This document shows, one piece after another, positions 1 through 11,779 of a stretch of 64,000 nt of DNA. The position numbers and the translations under genes are program-made. The DNA comes from Dermacentor variabilis (lineage: Eukaryota > Arthropoda > Arachnida > Ixodida > Ixodidae): positions 33,896,777 to 33,960,776 of the forward strand of contig NC_134569.1 in assembly GCF_050947875.1 (NCBI RefSeq). Reading direction: 5' to 3'. A model generated the notes under the pieces. That model was not told where the DNA came from. It did not search any database and saw only the letters and a program-made list of their open reading frames with translations. Numbering within the stretch: position 1 is the stretch's first letter; each line of letters starts with the position of its first letter.

Positions 1-3000
1 AGGGTCCATAAAAAGCTACTATAGGAATGGGCAAGATCCCAAAAGGCGCGCCAGTACTGAAATGATGCGTTGCACCATCACCTGCGCTCCAACTTTCTGT
101 GTATTCACCTGGTGCGCACTCGAGATAGCGGAATCCCGGTTTAACACGCTTGCCTAGGCAAACAAAAGAAACAAAGAAAAATCAAGACTATAAAAAAGAG
201 CTCTAAATGACACAACCACGTTGCCCCGCCTCCCCCTCTTGTAAAAGTATGCAAGTGGCTCCTGGCTCACGTAACAGGTGCATGAAGCTTCGCCCACAGG
301 CTCAGCGGTTCTCTGGCTACAACACTACCTGCTTCGTCGGCATTCCCGCTTGCACGCACGTGTGCCTCGAGACTCCATCGGCTGGCGTGCGCTGCCGGCA
401 TGTCATTAGTGCTATCAATATCCGCGAAAACGGACCGGCTCGGTTGTTCGTACCTTCTCATGAAGATATACTCTGCAGAAAACGTGGTGCGGCCGAGGCA
501 CCGCCGAAACCGTCCTCCATACGTGCACGCAAAACGTGCATCGAGCACTGATCTTATCCACGACTGGAATGAGCTAGGTCTCTCGCGTTTTGTTGCGAAA
601 GCACCTGGGATAACTTTCATGCTGCGTGCGTGCTGGTTCCACGTCTTATGGCAAGCTATCAGAGAAAAACGAACGCACATATAAAAAACTTAAGTGGCTG
701 GTATACTCACAACAGCGCCAATGTTTCGCTGACTTCGCAACAAACATAACCGCGTGCGCGGTCAAGCGTGGACACCGGAATTCACAGCGGCGCATGCGTA
801 AACCGTTCCGTGCGGACCTGTGCGACTACAGTGCCGTGTGCAGTAGTGACGCAATCGCGATGAACGCTGCCGAACGATGCGGAGTGCCTGGTGGGAGGCA
901 GTAGTTAATCGGCCGTGACCCGTGGTTATACACGCCCAAGTCATACTCCCATGAAGAAACTCGGGGGCTTACCAGTTTGGCACGTAAGCTATAAAAGATA
1001 CAAAATAACAATGTCGTTGCGGGCACCTAAGGGACGTGATATGATGAAATCGGTTAGCCAACTTTTGCATAGACCTTCTTTATGGTTTTTTCATCTTTTG
1101 ATTTCACAACTTCTCTTTCTTATCGCGTGCGTTTGAGAGCGGAGTTTTTTCAGAGTGTGTTCGTTGTTTAACCATTGTCTCCTTTAGTTTAGGCACAAGC
1201 ATGTTCTATCTTTAAGTTCAAAGCGGTAAGTAACTGGCAGTGAATAACATGGTTGAAGTTAATGAACCCTCACCACAGAGAAAAAAAATATTGAATAAAG
1301 TTTATACCTTTCAGCAGGCAATGTTTCGCTGACCCTGGACAGTGAATAATACTGTCACAGAAATGAAGAAGCTGTGGAGCAGACTTTTGGGAAGAACTCT
1401 TACAGCTAAATTGTCAAGGGGAGTTCTACAGCTGTTTTTTTTTCCGCCGTGGTATGATTCCGTGGCATGCCGTGGTATGTTTTTCTGCCATAATACCGGC
1501 ATGTGACTGCGTGCTCGCTATCAACTCAGACTCCCAAATTCTTGCTTTGAAACCTAATCATCGATATTCGTTCTAAAACAAGAGATGTCTTTCGCATGCC
1601 TCATTCAAAAATACAACAATTTTTGGCTTCTCACGTTGTGTCTTACTAGGTCCACGCCGAACGCCAAATAGGTCTTCGCGCGGCTGCGGCAGTGAAAGGG
1701 TGACGGCGTGGCCCTATGTAGCCACTCAAGTTTCTACAGCTAAGCTGTTGTAGATATAACGGTTGTTCAGGTTGGCATACATCTAAATATGATATTTTTA
1801 GCGCCTCCAATAGTAATTAGATAAACGAATTGTGGCAGAATCCATTTCACCAGGACTGTCGGCAATAATGCGTTATCATTGGATCACCATACCGACAAAA
1901 CGTAGTGTCGCTAAATAACATGGCGACTCACAAGCGCTTCATGCAGCAACCGGACTCCTTCCTGCCTTTCCTTCTTATTTTACTCCTCGTCTTTGTAATC
2001 TATCTCATCTGGGTACACTAAAAGGTAGCATCAAAATCGAACGATAGCAGCTTTTTGAGCTTCATAGTAGTTTTGCTCTTTACTTTTCATAAGCACAGTG
2101 AAGTCGTATAGTTAGGCTTTAAAATAAGCAGTTATTAATACAAATATTATACATTATTACAAATATTTACACCTTGCCACTCACAATGTCAAGCTTCTAG
2201 TTTCGTTATATTTTTGCCTTTATTGTATGATTTCCCAGGCTTGATAAGTCTACCTTGTTGTGCAGTTGGCGCATGTGTCTCGACCAGACACGAACGCAGG
2301 ATTATTTTTCGGAGGGGGGGGGGGGGGGCCCAACCCAAGATAACTTTTCTATACAAATGAAGGGGAGGGTACTTTACTAATATAAATGTGAATAATGCCT
2401 ACCATTTGGCGCAAAGACGCTTAAAGCCGCAAGAAAGAATAGAAATAACATGTGTCTCACAGGTACGCCTGTGAGATACACATCTTCTTTACATGGCAAA
2501 CACAGAACCACACCAAATGGACTCGCGCATGAAACATGCGCAGAAAAAACCTTTTCAAGAACAAGTTAAGAAGCGAAAGTGCAAAATAAAGATTTGTAGT
2601 AGCGTTTTTTTTAATTAGCTTTGTAACAATTGTAGAGAAATATATATTTACGGAACAATCACAGTTCTTTTGGATCCCTCGTTTACTGCTCTACCAAGTA
2701 GCAAAACCGACTCGAGTTGTTATTTGGAAAGTTGCGTAACGATGCGTGGTCACCACTTCCGTACAACCGCGTAGAGCAGAGGACGCTGCAGTTTTAGACG
2801 TACTGAGCCAACCGCGGAAGGTTAGAAAAAGACCCACATTAGCACAGCATCGAAGTGGTTATGTCACGCGGCACGACCGATAACTGTAGAAGCGTCATTC
2901 AAACTACACGAAATTATTCTCCACTTGCAGCGGTGTTTTCTCTCCTTCCTTTTCAATAAAATATTGTTGATCCATAAATATTTTCGCTAACAATTTTCGC

Positions 3001-3664
3001 TTTTCCTCCCTGTTTGGCTGTTGCCTTGGCTTTCTTCCTTAGTAGATCGTTGAATTTCTCATCTCCTTGCGATTCTTGTTTCCAGTTGTCAATTTTGCAC
3101 GAAAAGTGCTGCACAATAAGGGGAAAACTAGACGAGGTAACGGGTGACAGTCACTGCTTATGAGTTGTACAATTATTCCAGGGTCTGATGATGGACGCTG
3201 TTTCGCAATATTTTATTTTCCACCTTATCTAACCCACATCACGGATATATGGTTCCGAGGATCTGCCAGCGTCGTGGCGAGCCGTCACTGGAAGAAATAA
3301 GGAAGCAAAAGGAAAAGTTAAACGCAACTGGCATTCTCTCCGGCCACAACTTGTTCCACGAGCATACAGACCAGCCAACTATGAACCGAATCCCTTTCCT
3401 GGCCCCTGGATCAGTCTAAACAAAGGTTGAACTAACGAAGCAACAGAGATGCGCGGAATTATTGAATACATGGTGATATAAAAATTGTGTTGGGCGTTAT
3501 ATATAAAATAAAATATGATAATTAAAACTATACACTACGCCTTGCCTATTGCAATAGATGGTGACAAATTAATTCATCTTGAGTTAATCGCGAGAGCACA
3601 GAATCTATGAGAAAACTGGCCTCCACACCCCAGGAGTAGTCGATAACTACCGCCATCCAAAAGG
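1..3664. other. No recognisable gene; AT-rich flank
   Basis: I see no coding region, RNA gene or named element here. Several overlapping short open frames at 207-904 lie in a slightly GC-richer patch, but none resembles a known domain. Two small structures are visible: a 15-base G run at 2314-2328 and a hairpin at 2450-2483 with ~14-bp arms around a TACG loop. Confidence 0.5.
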
Positions 3665-3762
3665 AGTGAAAAAAATTGACAACCATTCCACTTTGTGAGA
3701 TGGAATTGCAGCGAAATCTGACGACAGTCAAAGCTCTCAAGCGAAAAGCAAAGTGCTTGACA
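3665..3762 (+). repeat. Dispersed repeat, copy 1
   Basis: About 95 bases here match 35945-36036 with a few differences. The best-conserved part contains GACGACAGTCAAAGCTCTCA followed by a purine-rich stretch, and the match starts in an A-rich tract followed by CAACC-TTCCAC. Two copies 32 kb apart in the same orientation imply a dispersed repeat. The element type is unknown. This copy runs directly into the 78-bp minisatellite, whereas the other is followed by unrelated sequence. Confidence 0.6.
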
Positions 3763-3770
3763 TCCGCTGC

Positions 3771-4327
3771 GGGTCGGCCTGAAGATAGTGCAACACCTGG
3801 CCGACCCCCGGCGGAGATGAAGCAGGCGTTAAGAACTCCCCATACGTGGGCCGATCCCGATGATATTGCAATACCGGGCCCACCCGGGGCGGAGGTGAAG
3901 CAGGCATTAAGAACTCCCCATATATAGGCCGATCCCGAAGATATTGCAATACCGGGCCCACCCGCGGTGGAGGTGAAGCAGGCATTAAGAACTCCCCATA
4001 CGTAGGCCGATCCCGAAGATATTGCAATACCGGGCCCACCCGCGGCGGAGGTGAAGCAGGCATTAAGAACACCCCATATATAGGCCGATCCCGAAGTTAT
4101 TGCAATACCGGGCCCACCCGCGGCGGAGGTGAAGCAGGCATTAAGAACACACCATACGTAGGCCGATCCCGAAGATATTGCGATACCGGGTCCACCCGCG
4201 GCGGAGGTGGAGCAGGCACTAAGAACGCCCGATACTTAGGCCGATCCCGAAGATATTGCAATACCGGGCCCACCCGCGGTGGAGGTGAAGCAGGCATTAA
4301 GAACTCCCCATACGTAGGCCGATCCCC
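3771..4327. repeat. 78-bp minisatellite, about 7 units
   Basis: The anchor CAGGCATTAA (or CAGGCGTTAA, CAGGCACTAA) recurs at 3823, 3901, 3979, 4057, 4135, 4213 and 4291, exactly 78 bases apart each time. The units are GC-rich, differ at only a few positions, and the first is the most diverged. Because 78 is a multiple of three, minus-strand frames stay open as a 26-residue repeat rich in Pro. I read this as a by-product of the period. No start context, splice signals or similarity support a protein. Confidence 0.9.
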
Positions 4328-7300
4328 AAAAAATCCGAAGTGCGCGTTATAGGTTCCCGAGTGCACAGGGATATGTGCCATTGATCGTAGACACTTTTTG
4401 CACTATCACCAGGATCGGCCCACATGATGATTTTTTCTGTCAACGGAGGCCACAAAATACTACGGAAGTTAATACACTGCTTTCGCTGTAAAAGACAGCA
4501 AAATGTTGACCGCCGGGTAGATTGATTTGTCGACGCTTTAGGAATGTGTGGGAGGAGTGGTGCCTTGGGCGGATGGGAGGAGGGGGTATACCGCTTAATT
4601 TACGGGGGGAGGGGGGCGCCCCCTCCCAGGCCCCCCCTCCCAGGGTACGTGCCTGGCCTCGACTATGTTCTCTAAATTGATAATCGTGCATAATGCCTCT
4701 TCTATGCTGCTATGAATTACCTGCTTAGATTTCCTTGTGTAATTTTGATGTATATTTGAGCGTTATGTTCTGACGCGTCATAAGTACGTTTGCAGGACTG
4801 TACCATTTATCCCTTATATGTAGAGAACGTGGTATTCTGCCCCAGAACTTCTACACCGCATACGCGAGAGTACGTTTACAAGCATCACGCCTCCATCGCA
4901 GACCTTTGCATTGATAGCGTACTGCTTCGGAGCATTGTGTGGGGGTGGCACATCTTGTTGATAATGCTAACTTATAACTTTATATGCTCTCAAAATCAAC
5001 TTTTCGAACCACTTCGTTGGTAGCACGAGCGAGATTTCAAAATATATTTTTGTTTCCGTATGTGGAAATATTTTTTTCCTTAGAAGTCAGAAATATTTAA
5101 TGGCCCTGTCCGGCTGCCGATTTCTTCGTCTGCAATGCTAGTGGCATTCCTTTGAATAAAATCTGAAGCCGGCTTCATTTTCAGCTGTTAAGTGAAAATT
5201 TATCTCACTGCTGTGCAGAGAGGGCAGTGTGCGTGTGGTTCCTCCTTTGTGCTCCGTGTTGAAGCGCTGCTCTTTCTGTGATAATGAACCAATTAGACCG
5301 TTAGTCAGCCCTTGCAAGGAATAAACAATACAAGAACGCGTGAACTACATATAAGCGTAGAGTGGACAAACGTGCCAGCATGAAAAGATGGTGGTGGAGG
5401 TGGTGGTAAGTAGGGGGGTGTAGGAGACAGTGGTGGCGGCTGTATTTTCTGGTTTCAGGCGGGTTGAGCTTGGTGATCGAGGCCATAAATTGCTCCACCT
5501 GAGCGTTACTTGAAGGGCCGCTGGCGTATATTAATCACATGTTTCACGAATCAGTGTCTCTTAATAATATAAGAAGGAGTGAAGCTACCTTGCAGGTCTA
5601 CGACGTACTCTGGGACTGACGGCGTTGCTAGGTCTTACAAACAGCTCTTACGAACGAACAACTATGAACCACTGGTTCGTAGCGATGCATAAAAGAGGCT
5701 ACTTGAGAACAACACGTGTTGTTCAGAAGCCTTTACGCACGGCTTACCGTTTTACTGCCGCCTCATCATCCGATGTCATTAGAGCGCATGCGTTCGGGAT
5801 TCCACCAGTTGCTCGCAACCTGACTGCAATCAAGCTGAACGTATAAAGCAGCCTCACAAGTCACTGCCCGTGTTATGTGCGTTAACGCACAGGCTACCTA
5901 GAATTTGCTTTAATGCGAGAGCATTATATGCACCATTACGCGAAAATACGGATGGCTTGCGTCGCCACCGAGCGATGGTACCAAAATATGGCCGATAGCA
6001 AAAACGGCAAAAAACACGACAAAAATGGTTGCGTTGATGTCACACCTTTCAGGGAGGTTCTTGTAAACAAAGAAGACGAATGGCTTATAAGATAAAATGT
6101 GGTAAATTTCGTGTGGGTGCCGATGGAACCAGACAAGCAAGCTTCCCCGACACCACGGCGGCTCCATGGTTCTGGCTGACTAAAGGTGCGCCTATTGCGT
6201 GCGTCATTTCGCACGTCATGCCGCAACCACCTGTCCCACTAAAGGTGTGGCCTAGTGTACGCGTCATTGGGCACATGACAGTGCATCAAATGGGGAGGAG
6301 ATGATGCCACGTCAAGAGTGTATAATGAGCACACAAATTGAGTGTATAAAATAAAACGCATTAATGTGCACCTGAACGCCTGAGAGCGGTCCTTCGAGTT
6401 GTGGACTCCTTGCAGGAAAGCGAGGGCGTTGAGTCGCTTGGCGCGTTTTCATGTGGCCTTACCAACGGCCTTACTGATGCGCCTGCGCGGACGAAGAAGG
6501 CGCAGGAAAAGATATTTCACCGAAGGGACGGTAATAATGCTTTCGCATTCTCACGTGTAAACGCTCTTAAGTGTTTCTGCAATTTTTTTTTATTCAGCAT
6601 CTCTTGTCAGCGAACTACAATATAAGCAGACAACTCTTTTCTAACAGCGTTGGGAGAGAACCCACGTGCTGTGTTTCTCGTGCCGTTGTTTATCCACTTA
6701 TTGCCGCTACGGTAGCCGGCAAGACTCGATGAAGGGGCTGCTCCACTTGAAGTTGAGGCAATATCATTAACGTTCCCAGCAAAACAAAAATAAGTAAATA
6801 ACGATATAGCGCTAGAATACTCGGCGCGACAAAAATAATCATGTTTGGGGCTCAGAAACCATTAACTCGATTTTCTTAGCACGCCGTTTCTAGAAGGGGC
6901 ATATGTGCCACACAAAGAAAGTTAAAGGACCACCTTTCCACTCATAAACCTGCAGTTTCGTACTATTGCTGTATTTAGTGACTGCTTTTTCTCCTTATAC
7001 ATCATTCTAGGGGCCTCGGGGTTGTAGTGCTATGTAGAAATGCTGAATTGCAATATATTTTGCTCTTATTTAATTTATATCTTGACATTTCTTCTTAGCA
7101 TACGTCAGTTCTCGTTTGCTTGCCTGAAGCAGTTAGATGCAAGAAGATTAGGCGTTAGGTGCAATGCGTCTTGTGGATGGTTCGTGCATACTTGACCATT
7201 ACTATTATTATTCGATATGAAAACATATCTACGATGTACAGAGGTAAAAGGAGAAATAGCAGGGTAAAAACACAATGCCTGCCTGCTCTTCTGGCACGTG

Positions 7301-7718
7301 GAAATATGAATAAAAGAAGGAAAAATGAAAGGTAAAAAAAAAAACACACCTATAATCGCTCATGACCGTGTTGGCCTAGATAGGTCGGCGTGCAATTCTA
7401 ACCGTGGCTTGCTGCCGGATGTTTACGGCAGCTTCGTAGGTAAGTAAGCAGTCTTCGCTCTCTTAGGCCATTCGTGTACTACGGACGCCACTCGCATAGA
7501 TGGCACGACGTTTGTGCTTTTGTTTTGATGTTTTGTTGAGTAAAACCAGTAGAAAAGTTTACAAGAAAGGCGAAAGAAATAACATGATTGTAGGTAACAA
7601 AGACTAGAGTAGAACAATGACAAACAATAGAGTACGGCAGATGTAAGAAAAAGAATATTGGTGCCGCTCACGACTAATTACAAGAAGAATGCCAAAAATA
7701 AAGAAAGCTGAAGTCTCA
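4328..7718. other. No recognisable gene; minor repeat structure
   Basis: No domain is recognisable in any frame. A G/C-homopolymeric near-palindrome lies at about 4590-4650. At about 6179-6290 a block starting ACTAAAGGTG is repeated after roughly 57 bases, with a shared GCGTCATT core, which suggests part of a dispersed repeat. The rest is unremarkable AT-rich sequence. Confidence 0.45.
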
Positions 7719-8000
7719 CCACACACACACACACGCACACGCACACTCACACGCGCGCGCGCACACACACACACACGCACGCACGCACGCATGCACACAC
7801 GCACACACACACGCACACACACACACACGCACACACACACACACACACACACAGACACACCCACACACACACGCAGACACACACACCCATACACACACGC
7901 AGACACACACGCACGCACGCACGCACACACGCACGCACACACACACACGCACGCACACACACGCATACACACGCGCGCGCACGCACGCACGCACGCACGC

Positions 8001-8043
<43 letters not shown>

Positions 8044-8070
8044 AACACACACACGCACGCCCGCGCGCAC
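7719..8070. repeat. (AC)n microsatellite with GC interruptions
   Basis: About 350 bases of almost pure CA dinucleotides, interrupted by CG, AGAC and CCAC variants, with alternating purine-pyrimidine (including CGCGCG) throughout. All long open frames over this block (His-Thr or Val-Cys alternation) are artefacts of the dinucleotide repeat. Confidence 0.97.
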
Positions 8071-8171
8071 AAGAGGAAAGTTGTGCTGAAATCATTGACG
8101 ATGATTGTCAATGTAAACATATAGCTGAACGCTTCTACAACTCTGTCCACTTCATCAAAATGAGTAAATAA

Positions 8172-8335
8172 AGAGTTCTGGAGTATTACGTGCCGAAACC
8201 ACGATTTGATTATTAGCCACGTCCTAGTGGGGGACTGTGAATTAATTGTAACCTCCAGGAGATCCTTAACGTGCCCTAAATGCGTGGTGGACGGGCATTT
8301 TTGCATTTCGCCTCCATCGAAATGCGGTCGCCGAT
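8172..8335 (-). mobile_element. Tick SINE copy (3' body), 5' truncated
   Basis: Read on the minus strand, this matches the body of the SINE at 36745-36955: a CGCATTTCGATGGAGGCGAAATGC-type start (shown here only as key words), a GCACGTTAAGG-type centre, and an end with ATCGTGGTTTCGGCACGTAA. The tRNA-like head is missing. The family is widespread in ticks as I know them. Divergence from the other copies indicates an old insertion. Confidence 0.75.
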
Positions 8336-9777
8336 GAAAATAAGGAATACCCATACATTTTCGAAATCTATCTGCACTTGTGTAAATCACACTCACTGCA
8401 CACTAAAAGTAATGAGCTTCTACAGAGGATTAACAATATGATAAAATAAATTATGTAGGAGAAGGATGCGCTTGAATGCGCATATCTGTTGCTATGAGGG
8501 TATTTGGGTAGCGGTTGCTATTTCACGGCGCGATTCTCTTGAGAACAGAGCCGTTAATCAGCTCATCTGAAAGCGATACTATAGGTCGCTATCCATATAA
8601 GCTGATGTGCTAAATGTGTGTCTCCAGCAGCGCGAGCACCGTCGAGGAAGGCGACTTACATCCGCCTCTCTCATCGCTGGAGCACTCTCTCACTGTTCCC
8701 ACAGTAGTAGAGGGCAGCGAGAGAAGATGAGGGCTGTCCTTCCCGAGCGCTAAACCATGTGAGCCATCAGACGCTCCCGAACACTCATTCGACAGCACAA
8801 CACGGTCCGCATCTCGGCTGCACAAAAGCACATGCCCTTTGAATCAGTGCCCTCCACCTGGCACCGACCACCCCAAGAACGTGCGAAAAAGCCAGAAAAA
8901 GCGCTTTAAAAGTGCGAATTCCCTGTTCTGTGATGAATCGATGCTATACGAAGCACTTTTCATGTAGCTGGCTAGCAGTATACTTGGGGGGTTTCGCAAA
9001 GCGTTACCAGACAGACCAATGTTCTCGTACAAGGGGAGCAATTGCTTGCATAGAGCGAACTATGTATGACGGTATCAGCAAGACGATGCCGATTACGTGA
9101 TTACTGATTTTCAGCACTCCGGCGAAGAAGCGTTACAGCCTGTTCCATTACGAGTGCGACCGATATCAAAAGTGGTAAATGCTCACATACCTTCCACGTA
9201 GCTGCTGCGAAAAAGGACTGGAGAACGTCGACCGATCCGAAGGCGGCGCCAGGTATACACCGGCTCTTGCATTCTGCCACGAGGGAAGAATGCAAGAAAC
9301 TGACATGTTCTCGCTTTTATGAGGAACTTTTTGTTATGCTATGTGACTCACACAAAATACAGTCGCAAGCTTGCCCGTTATTTGCGCGTGTCATTCCTTA
9401 GTCTGTAATAGATTCGGAACTCGCATGCACGCGACCTGGCGCGCGCTGTTTCTCACCTGCTACTTGACCTTACGCATACGTCAATTGTGTCTAAGAGGTA
9501 GTTGTCGTTGGCACTTAAGAAGCATGCGTGCGATTTTGGCCCTACACGTTATCCCCAAGCTCTACTCATTACGCTAAATCTTAATCGTTAGACCAGAGCC
9601 CATGCTCGATTCATCCAATGGACAGCCGATATATTTTTTAACTGAAGCCGGTAACGATGGGAGGCAGGAACGTACTCGCCTATACAGAAAGTTGGCTTTG
9701 TGAGCCAAAGAATGCTACGGGTTAAAAATGCTATTACCGAATGGCCAAGTCAGTTTCTTCAAGGAGCTGCAATCGTC
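8336..9777. other. No recognisable gene
   Basis: Ordinary AT-rich sequence on both strands. I see no domain, RNA gene or repeat that I can name. Confidence 0.45.
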
Positions 9778-9935
9778 CACGGTGGCCGCATTTCGATGGG
9801 GGTGCAATGCGAGAATACCCGTGTATTTAGATATAGGTGCACGTTAAACGATCCCAGATTGTCCGGAGTCCCTCATTACGGCGTGCCTCATAATGAGATC
9901 GTAGTTTTGGCTCGTAAAACCTCATAATTTTATTT
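9778..9935 (+). mobile_element. Tick SINE copy (3' body), 5' truncated
   Basis: Plus-strand copy of the same SINE body. Visible words are GGTGGCCGCATTTCGATGG, AGGTGCACGTTAAACGAT, TACGGCGTGCCTCATAATGA and a terminal GTAAAACCTCATAATTT. The promoter-bearing tRNA-like head is absent, as expected for a 5'-truncated insertion. The tail runs into a T/A-rich tract. Confidence 0.85.
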
Positions 9936-10944
9936 TAATTTTAAAAGACGCAACGAGCCTGGTCTGGTCTAAACACAGTGCCGTTGGAATATAGACAGTC
10001 ATCGAGGGTCTTACACTGCACACGGCTGATAAAGCGGTAGTCCTTCAATAGAGTCCTACGGCCATCGAAAACTTACAAATGAAAAAAAAGAAACTGGGCG
10101 AACTGGGAAACGCGCTCCACAAAACTTTCTGTATGTTCCCACATGTCTACCTGACTCATTCTCGGCACTATAATATTTAAAACAAAAATAGTAATTTTTT
10201 TTCCGCGGTAATGCCTCCGCTACTATTAAAAATGTAATGGAAGTCAATCAATTCCTGTATCAAATAGGAGTAGGACGTTTTCGGGAATTAAAAATTACCA
10301 CAGACACGCTCTGGAAGTGTGATCGTCCCTCAAAAGTTTTTGCGAGAGAACTTGGGCAACGTACTCCATTTTCACTGTTTTATACGTCAATCAATCACGC
10401 ACATGCATGAGACTGTGTCTCTCATGTGTTCCGCGTAGTGAATTGCTTGCTGAATGCGTGGCTTTATCATCGACATCTGTGCCATTTCACCTCGCTGTAG
10501 GTTAAGCTCTGGCGTAATATTCAGTGCAAACCAAGTACCTAGTCGAAGCTTCTTTAATATCCGCGGGAATTTACAGGAAACTTCGTGTTAATTTCAAGCA
10601 ACAACTTCAGACCAATTAGTGACTTTCGTTGCCGACCGAGAACATCTTAGCGCTTTCTTGTTTCTTTAGCTTGACCGAGTCTTAAGCGGGCTTTTAAAGG
10701 GGAGCGCACGATTGCTACTCAACGAGGCAGCCACTGGATGCTTGCTAGAAATTGCAGAATATTTTATCGTAAAGCATTCTCGTATAAGCAGCTCGCCGAG
10801 ATAGTAGCGCGGTCACCTTGTGAGGAACATCAGTGGTTCCGCTTCCTTCGCTGTGTGCACTGTGAGCCAAGCGCACGACAGCGCACTAGGAAAGGTTTGA
10901 TTCGCTTTCGTAGATATAACTTTCACATTTCCAAGCTTTGAACG
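9936..10944. other. No recognisable gene
   Basis: Nothing recognisable on either strand before the (ATC)n tail of the retroelement at 10945. Confidence 0.45.
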
Positions 10945-11779
10945 TTCATCATCATCACCCTGGCTACGCCCACTGCAGAGCAAAGGTTTCTCCCATACTT
11001 CTTCAACTACCTTGGTCATGTGCTAATTATGGCCATGTTGTCCCTGCAAACTTCTTAATCTCATCCGCCCACCTTACTTTCTGCCGCCTCCTCCTACACT
11101 TCCCTTCTCTTGGAATCCAGTCCGTAGCCCTTAATAACCATCGTTATCTATCTTCCCTCCTCATTACATGCCCTGCCCCCCCTCCCCATTTCTTTTTCTT
11201 GATTTCAACTAAGATGTCACTAACTCACGTTTGTTCCCTCACCCAATCTGCTCTCTTCTTACGACAAAACGTTACACCCATCATTTTCATTTGTCCTCCT
11301 AACCTGAATGAGCCCTATTATATCCCATTTAATTCCCGCTAATTCCTCCAATAACACTACTAGACTCCCCTCACTAGATAACGTTCTAGCGTTGAGCGTT
11401 GCCAGGTTCAGATTCTAATGGCGACCTGTCCGGATCCAGATAACTTTCTGCTGCGTCACAGGTCTGACCGCCGCCGTGGTCAGTTGCTTCGCAGCTGCTG
11501 AGGACTGAGGGCCGGAGTTTGATTGTTGTATTCATATAGGAGGTTGTGGCCAAGTACTGCACCAGGGTGGCCAATCCTGCTCTGGTGAGGGAGTGTGTTA
11601 CCGGTTCTGTTCACCGGGATCAGGCCGCACTCCAGGCCTATCTAAGCAATTTTATCAACGCGCGGATTTTCTTTAATCCGGTGGGAAATTGCGCAGCACC
11701 TGGACTTGAACCATGGTCCTCTTGCACGTGAGGCGGATGCTCTACTTCTACGCCATCGCTGCGCAGCTCCACCGTTACG
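10945..11779 (-). mobile_element. Internally deleted RTE LINE with tRNA-like head
   Basis: Read on the minus strand, this starts with a tRNA-like head: A-box-like TGGCGTAGAAGTAGAG at 11755-11740, B-box GGTTCAAGTCC at 11712-11702, and 7-bp acceptor-like arms GCGCAGC/GCTGCGC. About 150 bases of body follow. From about 11548 the sequence matches the start of the RTE ORF at 55555 (ATGAATACAACAATC). After about 250 bases it jumps, around 11292, to the last ~330 bases of that element. It then ends in a TGATGATGATG tail. About 2.37 kb of endonuclease and reverse transcriptase sequence is missing, so it cannot make its own enzymes. The join carries a short GAA-containing microhomology. Confidence 0.88.

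Noticed and set aside
267..680. 137-codon minus-strand frame overlapping three plus-strand frames
   Set aside because: Mutually overlapping frames without any known domain. Composition effect in a GC-richer patch.
3771..4327. CRISPR-like array
   Set aside because: Units are contiguous 78-base repeats without unique spacers, in a eukaryotic setting.
3737..4381. Minus-strand Pro-rich repeat proteins
   Set aside because: The 26-residue periodicity follows from the 78-base minisatellite. There is no independent evidence of translation.
7604..8396. Long open frames (107-226 codons) of Val-Cys or His-Thr alternation
   Set aside because: Produced entirely by the (AC)n microsatellite. No domain or start context.
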